Both the position numbers and the translations under genes were made by a program. Shown piece by piece: positions 45,316-57,325 of a stretch of DNA of 64,000 nt (positions within the stretch are counted from its first letter, which is position 1; each line of letters opens with the position of its first letter). This DNA comes from Phylloscopus collybita (lineage: Eukaryota > Chordata > Aves > Passeriformes > Phylloscopidae): the NCBI GenBank assembly GCA_027886175.1, contig JAJNNQ010000006.1, forward strand, positions 7,750,001-7,814,000. The letters are read 5' to 3'. Below the pieces are notes generated by a model that did not search any database, had not been told where the DNA came from, and was given only the letters and a program-made list of their open reading frames with translations.

Positions 45316-47230
45316 TTTACTTGCAGAACCGTACATGAGTACTGAATTTTGCAAAAGAAAATTAGACTCAAATCCACAACAGTTGAGGAGCCAGGAAAAT
45401 TTCTGGGCATGTCCCCAGAACAGCGAGCATGAGAGATGCTTCCCAGGACTTTTCACGCTAAGTCACTGGTACTAGTCAGTAAGAAGCTTCTGTAACTGAT
45501 CTGCATGAATTGATGGGACTCTCCAGTATCCATTGTCCCACTGCTCCTTTTCTTGCTTAGCTCCTCTTCATATTCTGCGTCCTTCCCATATATCTGTGTA
45601 ACAGAGCCCTCTAACACCAAACATTTCATTAGAATAGCATATCCAAAGTTCCTCCATACAAATGCTTCTAAAGAATTTGGATCTAACTGTGTGGGGGGTA
45701 GCAAAAGAAAGAGTAAACCTAGAATTACAGAATTTAAACTAATTTAAATAATTTAGTTTTCCAGGCCAAAATAATATTGATATTGATATTATTAATAATA
45801 ATATTCATATCAATACGAATAATGTCAACAACAATAATACTAACATACATTGCACTGCAAGGATTCTGGACCCTACAGAAGTGAGCAATATTCCTGCTTA
45901 AGACTATGAGTTTTGAAACCATTTTTGATATAAAAGATATGTCTAAGATATGCATGAAGACTTCCTAACGTACTGCTTTTCAAATCTTAATGGGGTGATT
46001 ATGTTCAAAGACAAAACTGTAGGGGTTGTATGTGAAATTGAATGTGCCTGACTGTCTTTATTTTAGTTCTGATCCAAAGACCTTTTTTTATTCAGTTCAG
46101 CTGAAAAGTTGACTAGATAGAGTGTCTTATTTTGGGATTTCTCTTTCATCTAGGATGCAGTCCCAAAAAAAGACTGTCCTCAGGCTTGCCTTCTGTGGAG
46201 TAGATGCTGGTCAGAGGAGAGGTTTATACTTATGCCCTTCCTTTCTCCTGAGGCTACAGTCAGGCACACAGCTTCCTCCAAGGGATTTTCTGTAATCCAT
46301 GAACTTGCCAGATAATCACAGTACTAGCTTCTTTCAGAGAGTAGGCACCTGATAAGGCATATCAGAAACACTGAGGTCTTTTGGGTGTTAGTAAATCCTT
46401 TTCTCCCCTGGAAAGTACTAAACATAGCATTTATGAAGGGTGAAACTAATGGTCGGACAAATCGTTGAGCAATAATCCTGACTAGAAATAGTTTTTCCCA
46501 GCAAATTAAATCCTTCAGTTTTGTAGAGAAGACTTATGCATAATTCTCTGTAATACATAAATTGAAAACCACCTCTCAAAGAATTAAATGAATATAATAT
46601 TAAAAGCACCAGGGCCCTTTCTCTGAGTCACATCAACTAACCCTAAACAGCTAGTATCCACACTATTAAACTTTTATATACTCCAGAGAAAGTATGGACT
46701 TCCCTAATTTGTGTATTGGGAGTGGTCCATGACACACCCTAACTCTCAACAACTTAATATAAATTGTTTGGGAAATGGCTGGAGACCGAAAAACAGAACC
46801 ATGCTCATAAATAATTAAAGCAATTTAAGGCATTTAGCGATATGTGTACATAAGCAACAGAGTTATAGTGCGCAGGAATGCTCTTGATACTCTTTAGTGG
46901 AGACCATACAATAGTCCAGCAAACTATTGCTTTTATAGAAAAAAAAATGCTACTTTTTTATAATTCTTGATGCATCAGATGACACATCAGGCAAATAAAT
47001 TTTGGGGATACAGGATGTTTGGAACATCTAAACTTCTAAATTTGACATACCAGGACTAAGAGTTGTAGGAATCATGATACAACAGAATAGTATATCTGCT
47101 CTTGTAGAGGGATGATTTCTTTATTGAAGGCCACACAGACTATAGTTTTACAGTAACGTGCTGAAGATGTCCCACCAAGTCAAGCAGATTGCAGAGAGAC
47201 AAACAGCTGGGTAGATTGTCTAAGATAGAA
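45316..47230. other. unique AT-rich DNA, no gene seen
   Basis: A TA-rich hairpin-like patch is at about 45770-45830. The small frames here have no recognisable motif. Confidence 0.5.
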
Positions 47231-47233
47231 CTG

Positions 47234-47968
47234 TGTTGTGTGTTATGTAAACAAACAAAATATTCTGTTTTTCCATCTCTTGAAACCAGCTGGGGAGATG
47301 TTTTCTTTATCTCGTGTGTAACACATTCCTCATAACTCCAGGGGGAAGGAGGTGGATGCCTTCTGATAATGGGCCAGCTGTTAAAACCAGGTGGGGCCCT
47401 GTTCTTTATCTCTCCCACAACCCGTCACCCTCTGGGGGATATTTTCTGCTAATGGGCCCTTAAGGCTCACCAGTGACATGACATATTCCATCATCCCATT
47501 GTGAGATGCTCCACCCAGTGGGGGGAGCCAACCGTTCCTACCTGGATAAAAACTGAGACTCAGGAACACCAGGGCAGCCTGTTTTCCATTGGCTTCCAGA
47601 GGAAAACCAGACCACCACTGGATCAGTTTCTACGGGATCATCTCTACTACAACAGAACCACATCTGTTTCTCCAGAAGGATTTATTTGTACTGCCTCCAA
47701 CGCCCTGACCAACAGGGTGTCAGATCATATTTCTGACTCTGTCAAAGTTTCTAGGATTTTTGTTTGTTTGCTTGTTTGTTTTTTTACAACTACTATATTT
47801 GTATTTTTAATATTCCTAATAAAGAACTGTTATCTTTATTCCCAAATCTTCACCTGAAAGCCCTTAATTGCAAAAGTATAATAATTTGGAGGGAGGGGGT
47901 TTACATTCTCCATTCCAAGGGAAACTCCAGGTTTCCCTGGCAGACACCTGTCTTCCTAAAACAAGAGA
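47234..47968 (+). mobile_element. LTR related to 35522 and 38949, with a longer U5
   Basis: The left half aligns with the other two copies: CCAGCTGGGGAGATG near 47288, a shared GCCTTCTGATAATGGGCC box near 47358, TCCCATTGTGAGATGCTCC near 47493 and ACCAACAGGGTGTCAG near 47708. The right half differs, with AATAAA at 47818-47823 followed by a stretch with GGAGGGAGGGGGTTTACA and an end near 47968. The U5 has therefore been exchanged, or the copy belongs to a sister subfamily. No target duplication is clear. Confidence 0.78.
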
Positions 47969-50900
47969 GAGATACAGTACAAGTAAAACAAGAGAGAAAA
48001 ATGAGATACAGTAATTTGTATCTCATATTAAATGACCAAATGGAAAACTAGGATTGTGACTGTCCTCATAGTGTTTTACAGAGGGTCAGTAGTAGAGTAG
48101 ATATTGCACTAGAAAATTAAATCACAGTGTAAAGGACAGAAAATAAGATTTTCAAGTTTTAATAAATTGAAAATATTTACTATTAACAACAAAAAAGTGC
48201 TATAGGGCAAAAACCTAGCAGTGCAAGAACAAAATACCTCATGAGCAAAAAGGCAATGCAAATAAAGGAAAATCAAAATATAGATGGGTTAGCTAATAGT
48301 TCGTAAGAAAAAGCTTGAGATCTTGTCATAGTCTGTGCAGCATAACTTTACCTCTTAAAGAATCTGCTGTCACTTTATTACATTTTAGGTTCCACAATAT
48401 TACTGGAAATCCAAATTTATCAACAATTTATCAACAAAGATTATTGCATATAAAGAATTTAAAATGTGTAGATGAGTGCCGCTCTAACAATACACAAGCC
48501 TTTTTACCGTGTGTATTATAAGATTTTACAGGTGCCGTACTTACCACCCTGAGTTTATTGATTGGAATTTTTGGTTACTTCAATGAACCTTGATTGCGTT
48601 TGCCATTTTGCTTGATTGAGTAATAGATAATTAGACTTAAGGAAGTACATTTTACATAGCAATACAAAGTTGTATAACGAAAACATCTTAGAAATATTTC
48701 CCCGTTATTTACTTTCCTTGCTGCAGTGGAATATTTTAGGGTTTGTTTTATTTTTAAAGTAAAAAACAAAAACAACAACAACAACAAACAGATGAAAATG
48801 GATGCTGATTTCTGCTTTTCTGCAGAATCAAGCAAATACATCTCTATATTTCTTATTTGGCCTTTTTTCTGTTGTTTTTCCCCCTCAAAATCCCCAGATT
48901 CTTCTGAAGTACTCATCTAATTTAAAATTGAGAACCAAACAATTAATCTGCTAGATAATATTATGAGAAAAATCTGTTCATTGGAAGTTTTATAAACTGA
49001 ATTGGTTTGTTGATTACAATTTCTCTTTAGTCAAAGTGAAATTTCTCCTCACAAATACAATCAGAGATTTCTACCAAACAAACAAACAAACAAACAAAGA
49101 GGGAAAAAATCTACAGCTGCAAATAAAACAGTAACCACAATTATGAATAGAAACCAAGGAAGAAAAAAATAATTTGGAAATTTGATATAAAAATACATAG
49201 CAATTCTTCAAACTATAAGGGACAACATTTATTTATAAATGTAGGAATTAGGAAACTCATGCATATAGAAACATTTTTTTTTACATATATACATAGGTAA
49301 TAGGCACCTTTTTATCAGTAGCTAGCACAGCTGTTAGAAACTTTGTCTTCTAGCCAAGATGAAAAAGCCAAAGATGGAAAATGTAAAAAAGTTTCTATTA
49401 GTAGGAAAAACATTATATCAAAAAAGCACCCTTTGGCAATAGCATTGATGGGGTGATGGAACAAGATTTACTTCATATTCCTCATTTCCTTTCTGTGAAC
49501 AGAAAACATGCCTGGGAACACAGACTTGGTTTGTGATTTTTATTAATTTGGTGGATATTTTTTTCAGTTTATTATGACTTCAGTGATAATTTTAGAATCT
49601 TGCAAATATCTTTATTCCGTCTCTAAGGCAAACATGTAGCATAAACTTCATTTGGCTTTGTGAGCATGGATATATTACAACAAAGTTTATTCTCAACTTC
49701 TGTCTCATCTTTTCTGCATTTTATTTTAAACTTCTCTTTTTAAAGTTGTCCTTTCTTCCATTAGGATACAAGAATGGTAGACTTTCCCCACAAATATATT
49801 CTTGGTCCTAAATAATACCCCTTTAGTTCACTATGGCCACAGATATCCAACTCGGGATATTCTATTACTCTCTAGTTCTATAATATTATTAATGATCCAC
49901 CCGACCTACTCAGTGCAGGAACCCTGAGACAAGGATTGTTCGTTATTATACAGATTTGTTGGGATGATTTGTTAGTTAATTAGTACTTTTGTTGCATATT
50001 TCATACAACAATTAGAGCTGAATAATTATTGCAGTTTGTCATCATGTCTTCATTTAGGCAAAAATTTGATTTAAACAAAAATGGCTTAATGAAGATTCTT
50101 ATACATATTGACAATGGTATACTAGAAAAAATTAAAATTAAGTCAGCTGAGAATGTGGACTTGGTTCTGTGGGTGACATTTAGTAGTATTCTCCAGATGG
50201 TTTATACTGCTCTAAGAACAGAACACAGCTGTAAACTCAGTTTAGTGTTTGCCATTAAACCAAATTCATGACTACTCTGTACAGAAAAGCAACTGAAGTA
50301 CTTACAGTAAATCAGTAAATCTGGTCCTCAAGTTTGCTAGAATGAGAGCCAACCACACTCCTTCATAAGTCAGTATACTTTGTTTCTTTCTTTTTCTATT
50401 TGTAACATCAATGGAGAGGGATTGCAATTCAAATGCCTGTTAGTAATTATCAATTTCCACTCTACATGGTCAACAGCTTCTTTAGTGAAGGTATTATTTT
50501 TGTGTGCTACATACATTTGAACCAGGTGGGTGGTAAATGGGCTTTACCAGAAATTGTACAGTAAGATTTTACTATCCAAACAGAAGGCCACTGCTCTTCT
50601 ATGAAAGGGACAGTTAATTTGCTTTAACAATTATTTCACATCAAAAGAATAATCTTTGATCTTCTGATCCTTTAGTGACTCACATAATACATATTTAAAG
50701 CTCTTTCTGAATTAGGGCAATACAAATTAAGTGACTGTCCACTAGCTGGTTGGATCTGCCCCATGAACTAGGAGATCAAAGACGGCATTTTGCCACCTGC
50801 TTGATCTAGTTCAAGAGCTTCTAGTGCCTGCTTTACTGTCATAATTGACTACTCCCTGCCATCTCTTGATGCATCTTGATTAACATATGAACAAAAGATT

Positions 50901-50982
50901 TCATGCAACTTTTGCTCAAATTGAATCTGAAAGCTCATTTCTGCAAAATTAGTGATTCTAACACCTTTCAGCGTTAACTTTA
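47969..50982. other. unique AT-rich DNA, no gene seen
   Basis: An AAACAAGAGAGA unit is repeated at about 47959 and 47986. An (AAAC)n run lies at about 49077-49098. Nothing else is recognisable. Confidence 0.55.
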
Positions 50983-51899
50983 TGTGCTGGTTTTCAAACC
51001 AGCTGGAAATTAAACTCCAGCTAAGCCACTCCCCCTTCCACTCTTCAATTTACTGAAAGTGCAAAGTATGGAATTAGATAAACATAATAAAAGCAATATT
51101 AATAGCAAAAGTGTACAAAAAGAGTTTTTTTACCGACAAAAAAAATGTTCATCATTAATGAGGAACAAAAGATGGTGGACACCCCACATAGGTCGTGCCC
51201 ACATGACTTCCCCATACAAAGGCAATATAGCAACCGTTCCTATGCACCATACCAAATGGCCACTGGGAACAAAGGCAAGATGGCAGGGATCTTCTGCAGT
51301 CAATGTGTGTCCCCACCCCTGCCCCAAGCTCGAAAAAATTACAGTGACAAAGAAACTCCCAAAAGCTGGGTAGCATGACCCGAATTGCACTGCTGCTCCA
51401 CTGTGGCTCAGTTCCACACAGGTGCCTGTGCTGCTGCTTCTTCTTCTTCTACTTCTTCACTGTTCTGGAGGTTGTTCCCACAGTTCACGGCCACTTTCCC
51501 ACTGTTCTGCTGCCTTATTTTGACTTTTTCAGGCTTGACTTGATGGGCTTGGCAGGGCTAGCATTGCCCTTGCCGGTTCTTTCTCCATGGAAGCCTCTGC
51601 ACCAGAACTGTTGGGTCAGCACTACTGTTGATTTACATTTTTGATGGTATCATTTCAGCAACACATCCCATAGCTACATCCCAGAGAGAAAGGGAAAGGG
51701 GACTCACAGTACAGCAGAGGAACCAGGGTCTGCAGTGGCTGCCCCTGACTCTCCTTCTGCTGGAGAGAAAGAGAGAGATAGGAGCACACCCATTTGCAGC
51801 CTGAAATCACACCTCTCAGTGATGATTTGAGTGATATAGAATAACAACTGAGACAACCACACCTTACCAAGCTCCTCTCTCCTCTCTGCAACCAGGACA
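50983..51899 (-). mobile_element. solo LTR, about 0.9 kb
   Basis: The + strand starts TGTGCTGGTTTTCAAACC and ends CTGCAACCAGGACA, so on the minus strand it begins TGTCCTGGTTGCAG. Flanks TTTA and TTCA match at three of four bases. The interior is GC-richer than its surroundings. Frames of 67-104 codons on both strands overlap one another and show no recognisable motif. It shares the TGTCCTGG start with other LTRs here but otherwise seems to be a different family. Confidence 0.75.
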
Positions 51900-54442
51900 T
51901 TCAACAATTGCTTTGTGCCTTTAGAAGTTTTCTAGTGCTATGAAAAATAAATGAGATTTCTTTGACTAAGCAATCTGAATTGCAAATGATGTTCCAGTAA
52001 CAGAAAATAACTGTCATAGTGATGGAAAAGACAAGATCAATTAGTTATGTTCACATGTTACATGGACAGAGACATTACATTCTAAAATAACTGATGGTGT
52101 TAGCAGAATTCTTCCCACGGAACACAACAATGGTCTTTGAAATTTTGCTTCAAAATATTGTATGAATCAGACACCTATATGTTTTAAATGCCATAATATT
52201 TTGTTTATTGTAGGGCAAAGATGGCTATAGAAATAGTGTGTGTCTTTTTTTTAATTTACAGGAAGTTAACATTTTCACATTAGACAAAATTAAACAGAAT
52301 ACAATTAGATGCATTTTAGTTCCTCTCCAGGTGAAACTAAGTCTTGAAAAGAGTGAAAAATAGAAGTTATATATCTTTGATATTTTCAGATAATGAGTAC
52401 ATCTAATATCGATGGGCATAGGTGAGACTATAGAATGTGTAACATCTTATAGCAAATTTCAAAATGTACATAATAAATGGTGTTCAACATTACCTCACCA
52501 TCTATTTCAGTAGGAAAGCTCATTTTTATCCAAAATTTTCTTAAGGAAACAGACTTCCCTTTATGTTCTTATTACACCTCTTTTCCTTTCCATACACTGA
52601 AGATGAAAACAAATAATTTAAATTAACCAACTGAAAATAAAAAGGGCCTTTTCAGAATGCTGCCTGCAGATCTTTAAAATTATGAAAGCACTTTACATTA
52701 TAAGATTGCTCTAGTCTCTGAACATGGATCCCAGTTTGAGAGATTGAAAATCTCCCTGAAGTCTGAAGCACTTAAATAATTTAGATTAAATTTAAATTGT
52801 CCTACACTTTATAAGCCCAGAATCCTAGTCACATCTTTACTGGAAAGCTTATAAAAATTTGAAATGATCCAATAATTTTAAATCTTGTAGAAACCTACTA
52901 CCTTCCAAATTAAAGTACTAATAAAAAAATAGCACTGAAATTTAAGTCTCTATATGCAGTGTAAAATGATTTAAAATTATTGAAGCCTTTCAATTTTTTA
53001 TGAGGTCTCTATGTAGAAGTGAATCAAACAGCATTTTTAGTACAATGGAAATAAGTTACAAAATAAACATAGATAAACTGTCATCAACACAGCAGGGTAG
53101 TATGAGAACTTTTTCTGGGTGCCAAAGAAGCTTTGAAAGAACAACTGCACACTGAAAATTGAAGCAGATAGAGCCTTCTGCTTAAAACCGTTTTGTTGGA
53201 CTCAGGAGTTGCCTTACGTTCTGATTTTGTGCAAGCTTTCTAATTTCCTTTAAATTTCCATTATCCCCTTTCTCATATAGATAGCAAATTCATCGGGGTA
53301 GGAACTTTCTTTTTTTTGTAACTGATATTTAACTGATTAAATGTGGATATCTGCCATGTCAACCTAGTTATCCCAGTATTGCTTCATAGTCAGTGGAGAA
53401 AAATTCATTATTTTCAAAGGCTGCTCATATAATTGTAAACCTTCCAATAAGAAATAGATCACATCCTGAGGAAACCTATTAGTCCCCATTGACAGTAAGA
53501 GGATCCTGAAGTCACTTAGTTATTGATTTCAGGATCTAAAGTTGAGGGAAATGCAGCCACCTTGTTATTATCTTGTCTGATTATTAAGACTTCCAGGTTT
53601 TCCTGCAATACCTATTATCAATAGATACAGAAATTTCAAATAGATAACCTTAAGTCTTCTGAATCTACAAGTGTTCGGCAGTAAAATCTTTAGAAACAGT
53701 GAATATGCAAAGACCTCTCAGTAATATATTCATAGATATGTTCCTGAAGTGAAAAGAAGAAAGATAATACATGGGTCATCTGTATCTAATTAGATCGTTT
53801 TTCTCTTTCCATAATATTCACAGTAGAAAGAATTGAAGAAAGAAACATATCAGATACTTCGCGCACTTTACCTGTAAGGATGAATCATTTTCTTGCAGAG
53901 CTAATTATAGGAAAACCTGAAGAAAATCCAACGACTTCCACTGACCTGATTCAATCTGAGTTTCAGTAATGTACTGAGATGACTTTACTGGATGACAAAA
54001 TCCTTTTGACAGCTGAAGAAGATTTTGAGGTAGAGAACCACAGGTTTTCACAAAGTCAGAGTTCACCACACATGGCAAGTATGAAACATGTCCTCCAACT
54101 AAATGTAAAAATCCGTGGCAGGTGGTGGCTTACAGTGAAGAATTCCAGGAAATTCATGTTTCATGTTGAGTGTAACCTACTGCCCACTGAAGAAATGCAG
54201 TAGGGGTGGTGAGTCTTTAAAACTTGGAGTGGCAGGTGGTTATGTTGAGGTGAGGTGCAGTGCACCTCAAGGCCATGGGTGCTGCTCTTCTGAGACCCAG
54301 CCATTTCTCCTTAGCTGCCAGACCCTGGGCCAGGAGTCCCTTGCATGGAGGGGCTACAACAAACATAGCCAGGCACAGGGGCCTCCCCAGAGAAATGGCA
54401 CTCCACAACACACCACAGATGTGAGGGTGTGTGAGGGTGTGT
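51900..54442. other. unique AT-rich DNA, no gene seen
   Basis: The 2.5-kb stretch has no LTR or CR1 landmark. GC content rises from about 54170, where an unassigned GC-rich segment precedes the next CR1 tail. Confidence 0.5.
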
Positions 54443-54625
54443 TAGCGTGGCACAGCACTGCAACAGGCTGCCCAGGGAGCTTGTGGGCTCTCCCTCTCCA
54501 GAGACATTTAAAACCTATCTGGACACATTTCTGTGTCCTCTGCTCTAGGTGACCCTGCCTTGGCAAGGGGATTGGACTGGGGGATCTGCAGAGGTCCCTT
54601 CCAACCCTAGCTCTTCTGTAACTAT
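54443..54625 (+). mobile_element. CR1 3' end fragment
   Basis: Landmarks in order are CAACAGGCTGCCCAGGGAGC, a GAGACATTTAAAACCTATCTG segment, GGGGATTGGACTGGGGGATC and GAGGTCCCTTCCAACCCTAG. These are the hallmarks of the CR1 3' UTR on +. It is a different subfamily from the 26229 copy because the central spacer is distinct. It ends near TTCTGTAAC. Confidence 0.87.
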
Positions 54626-55213
54626 ATAAGAGTAACCAGTGCTCTCTGCTGCTCTACCCTGCTGGGAACAGAGCCAGAAAGTGTTTGAGTAAGCAGCTGA
54701 TTTAATCAGAAATGCTTTAGTCAGGGCTTTACAGAAGCACAGAAACATTTGGGTTAAGAAGACCCTCTTTTACTCAACTGAGTGAAACAAAGCCAGAGAC
54801 ACACAACACGGAGATACAAAGCAGCTGGTAATGTGCACCATGTTGACAAATGAGTCGCAAAAGAGTGGTTTAGGTTGCATAAGGGATCACCAGTAAAAGG
54901 CATCAGCAAAGCAGGGTTAACACAAAAGTTCATGTGACAAAGTTCATTGGCAAGGTTTGCTCCAATACTGCCTAGATGGTAAAAGCATGCAGAGAAAAAG
55001 GAAACAAAAATCCCACATCAATCAGTACAAAATCAAACTCAGCCCAAAAATTATCTGTGCAGAGTCTGAGGGAAAGGGGAAGGGCAAGAACAGGAAAATG
55101 AGAGCAATCAAAGGGTTAAGGGAGACCCTCTCACAGACTGACAAATTTCAAACTGGTTTCCCTTGCCAAACTTCTCCTCAGACTCTACTGCTGAGGCTGC
55201 ATAATGTACCTAC
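54626..55213. other. unclassified, possibly LTR-derived
   Basis: The segment is less AT-rich and contains purine-rich blocks, a GTGACAAAGTTCATTGGCAA stretch and an AGGGAAAGGGGAAGGG run near 55070. It may be part of an old minus-strand LTR, but I cannot place the ends. Confidence 0.35.
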
Positions 55214-55275
55214 ATGGGAATGGAATGGAATGGAATGGAATGGAATGGACGGGACGGGATGGGATGGGATGGGAT
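55214..55275 (+). repeat. GGAAT-type pentamer satellite with GGGAC and GGGAT variants
   Basis: The run begins with about six GGAAT units, passes through GGACG and GGGAC, and ends with GGGAT units. The result is a gradient of related pentamers. GGAAT is the same unit as the human satellite III type motif. The stop-free frames through it are repeat artefacts. Confidence 0.92.
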
Positions 55276-55850
55276 GTCATGCGATTCCAGGATCCAGCTC
55301 TCCCAGAGACTGGGTTGGGCTGGCCAAGATGCATGGGATTCTGGGATGGTCAGAGACAGCATGAGTGCATCCAGGCTGGAGGCCTCATCACTTACCTTGG
55401 CTACAATCCATCAGGGGACTGGGTCTGTTTCTGTCCTGGCTCCTGAGCATTGCCTGGCAATGCAAGGGAAATTGCACTCAGGAAACGGACCCACTGAGGC
55501 CTTGCCTGGAGGATGAGGATATTTCAAGGGCCAATAACATGCTCTGACCATTGGGGAACTGTGGCTGGGCTCTGCAATGTGGAGGGCTCAGATGAGGCCT
55601 ATGCAGCTCCCACGGGGGAGGTGGGATGTGAGCCCAGTGAGCTGCAGGGAGAGCTGCCATCCCTGGTCCCTGCTGCAGCCCTGAGGAGACCAAATATACA
55701 GAGAAGTAGAGGGATGTGAGGGTTGGCGTCATGGTACAGGTCGCAGAGTTGTGTCATTTGGAAGGGACCTGGAAGGATCACGTCTGACCATTTGAGGGAG
55801 CAGTCTGTAGAGGAATCGGAGCTGCATGGTGCCAAGGGTCCTGCCCTTCC
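55276..55850. other. GC-rich unclassified DNA
   Basis: Overlapping frames of 60-148 codons on both strands lack any motif that I recognise. It may be interior or flank of an old ERV, next to the LTR at 55851. Confidence 0.4.
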
Positions 55851-56377
55851 TGCAACAAAGGAGCCAGTCACCGTGGTTAGGTTAACTTTTTTTTTATTGA
55901 AGAAAACGACAACTGGAAACAGGGGCCTGGGATAAGCCCAAGGTCCCCAGCGACAAAGCAGACTTTGAATAAAATAAAAAAGGGACAGCACGCGTGCTGG
56001 GTGCTCCTTCAGTCTCGAGTACCTCTGGAGGACCCAGCCCTCCACAGGGGAGTTCTTTTATAGTCTCTAGGTGGATCCAAACAATCTCTCTTCTAATTGG
56101 CTCCTGTCTAGAGGTCCTGCTTGGTCCAACCCGATGGCGCATTTCTGTCCAATTGTTTCGCAACTCCATCGAGTGACTGACTGCCACGGAGTGCCAATCC
56201 AGTTCTCCATGATGTCACTTCTCTGGCCAAAGCTCCCTCATGCTCCCCTCTCAGCTCCCCCCCGGTGGTCACTTATCACAAAGTGAAAAACCCAAATTCT
56301 GAACACAAATTCAGCCCGAACAACCCCACCAAACAACAACTCACAACTGTACCATTTAAGTTAATTCACCCACAACA
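55851..56377 (-). mobile_element. solo LTR with TATA box and AATAAA on the minus strand
   Basis: The minus strand begins TGTTGTGGGTGAATTAAC at 56377. It has a TATA-like CTATAAAAG at about 56063-56055 and AATAAA at 55898-55893, and ends near 55851 (TGCAACAAAGG on +). The spacing of about 160 bases from TATA box to polyadenylation signal suits an LTR. The flanks CTTCC and TTCCA overlap imperfectly, so the exact ends are uncertain. The GC-rich interior holds chance frames on both strands. Confidence 0.68.
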
Positions 56378-56924
56378 TTCCAAGGGAGTGGGCATGGGCA
56401 CAGCTGGACAGGCTGGAAGGGCAGGTATGGCCATGTGGGCACAGTCCCATGGCTTGCAGGCAGTGGCCGGTGGAGCCCACAGCAGCTGCTGCATCTGCCA
56501 GTGTCTGGAAGGTTCTGGAAGGCTCTCCACAGTTTTGGCAATTGCCACAGCAATTGCTGCTGTCAAAGGCTGTGCTTGCAGCCCGGCATCTCTGTACTGG
56601 TTCTTAAGGTAACTAAACCTCACCCCCTTGTTCTGTTCCCTCAGGCTGTACTGGCCGTACTGGGAGGCTGAGGTTTGACCCTAAACCAGGGACCTGAGGA
56701 AATGTTGTGGCTGTACATGGCCCAGTGAGTCCTGCTGTGTGGTAGCAGCTCTCAGGGAAGCTGTTGCCAGCAGAAAACCCACTGAGAGAGCCTCGCTGGC
56801 TCAGGAGGGTCCCGTGCCTCCCACTGTTAGAGGCTGGGGGTTATCCAGGGAGGTGCCACCGTGTGCATGGCCTCTTCTCAAATTATTGTTGGGCCGTTCA
56901 CCCACCCCAAAGGTCCCTGAGTTC
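56378..56924. other. GC-rich unclassified DNA between two LTRs
   Basis: Overlapping frames up to 115 codons occur on both strands in mutually exclusive frames without motifs. No CR1 or LTR end can be assigned. Confidence 0.4.
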
Positions 56925-57325
56925 CAGGAGGCTGGGGGTACATGGGAAGCTGGGAGGAGGCTGTCTGTCCCCAGATAACTAAAGGAACTTTCCACATTGT
57001 ATGGCATTTTGCTCAGCACATAAAGCTGGGCAAAGAAGGAGGAAGGGGATGCGCATGTCCCATTTTTAATTCCCAAGTCAGAGTTACACTTGTTAGAGCC
57101 ATATTTTCCTGGAGAGATGATTGAACACCTACTTGCCCATGGGAAGTGGTGAGCTAATTTCTTGTTCCTTTGCTTGTACACATGACTTTTATTTTAGCTG
57201 TTAAACTGTCAGTCTTGAGTCATGAGTTTTCTAATTTTTTGCTCTTCCAGTTCTCTCCCCTACTCCATTGGTGGGGGGGTTAGTGAGTGAATGGCTGTGT
57301 GGAGCTTAGTTACCATTAAGGGGCA
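56925..57325 (+). mobile_element. 5'-truncated LTR of the TGTGCTGG-type family
   Basis: It aligns by eye with the middle and right of the LTR at 59080: GGAGGCTGGGGGTACATGGG near 56928, CATAAAGCTGGG near 57019, a CACCTACTTGCCCATGGGAAG stretch near 57126 and TTAAACTGTCAGTCTTGAG near 57201. A GGTTAGTGAGTGAATGGCTG tail lies near 57278. The left third is missing and the right end has lost its terminal ACA. Confidence 0.78.

Noticed and set aside
54957..55547. Frames of 60-135 codons around the GGAAT satellite
   Set aside because: The shared core is the satellite translated as NGMEWNGM-like repeats; nothing else supports a gene.
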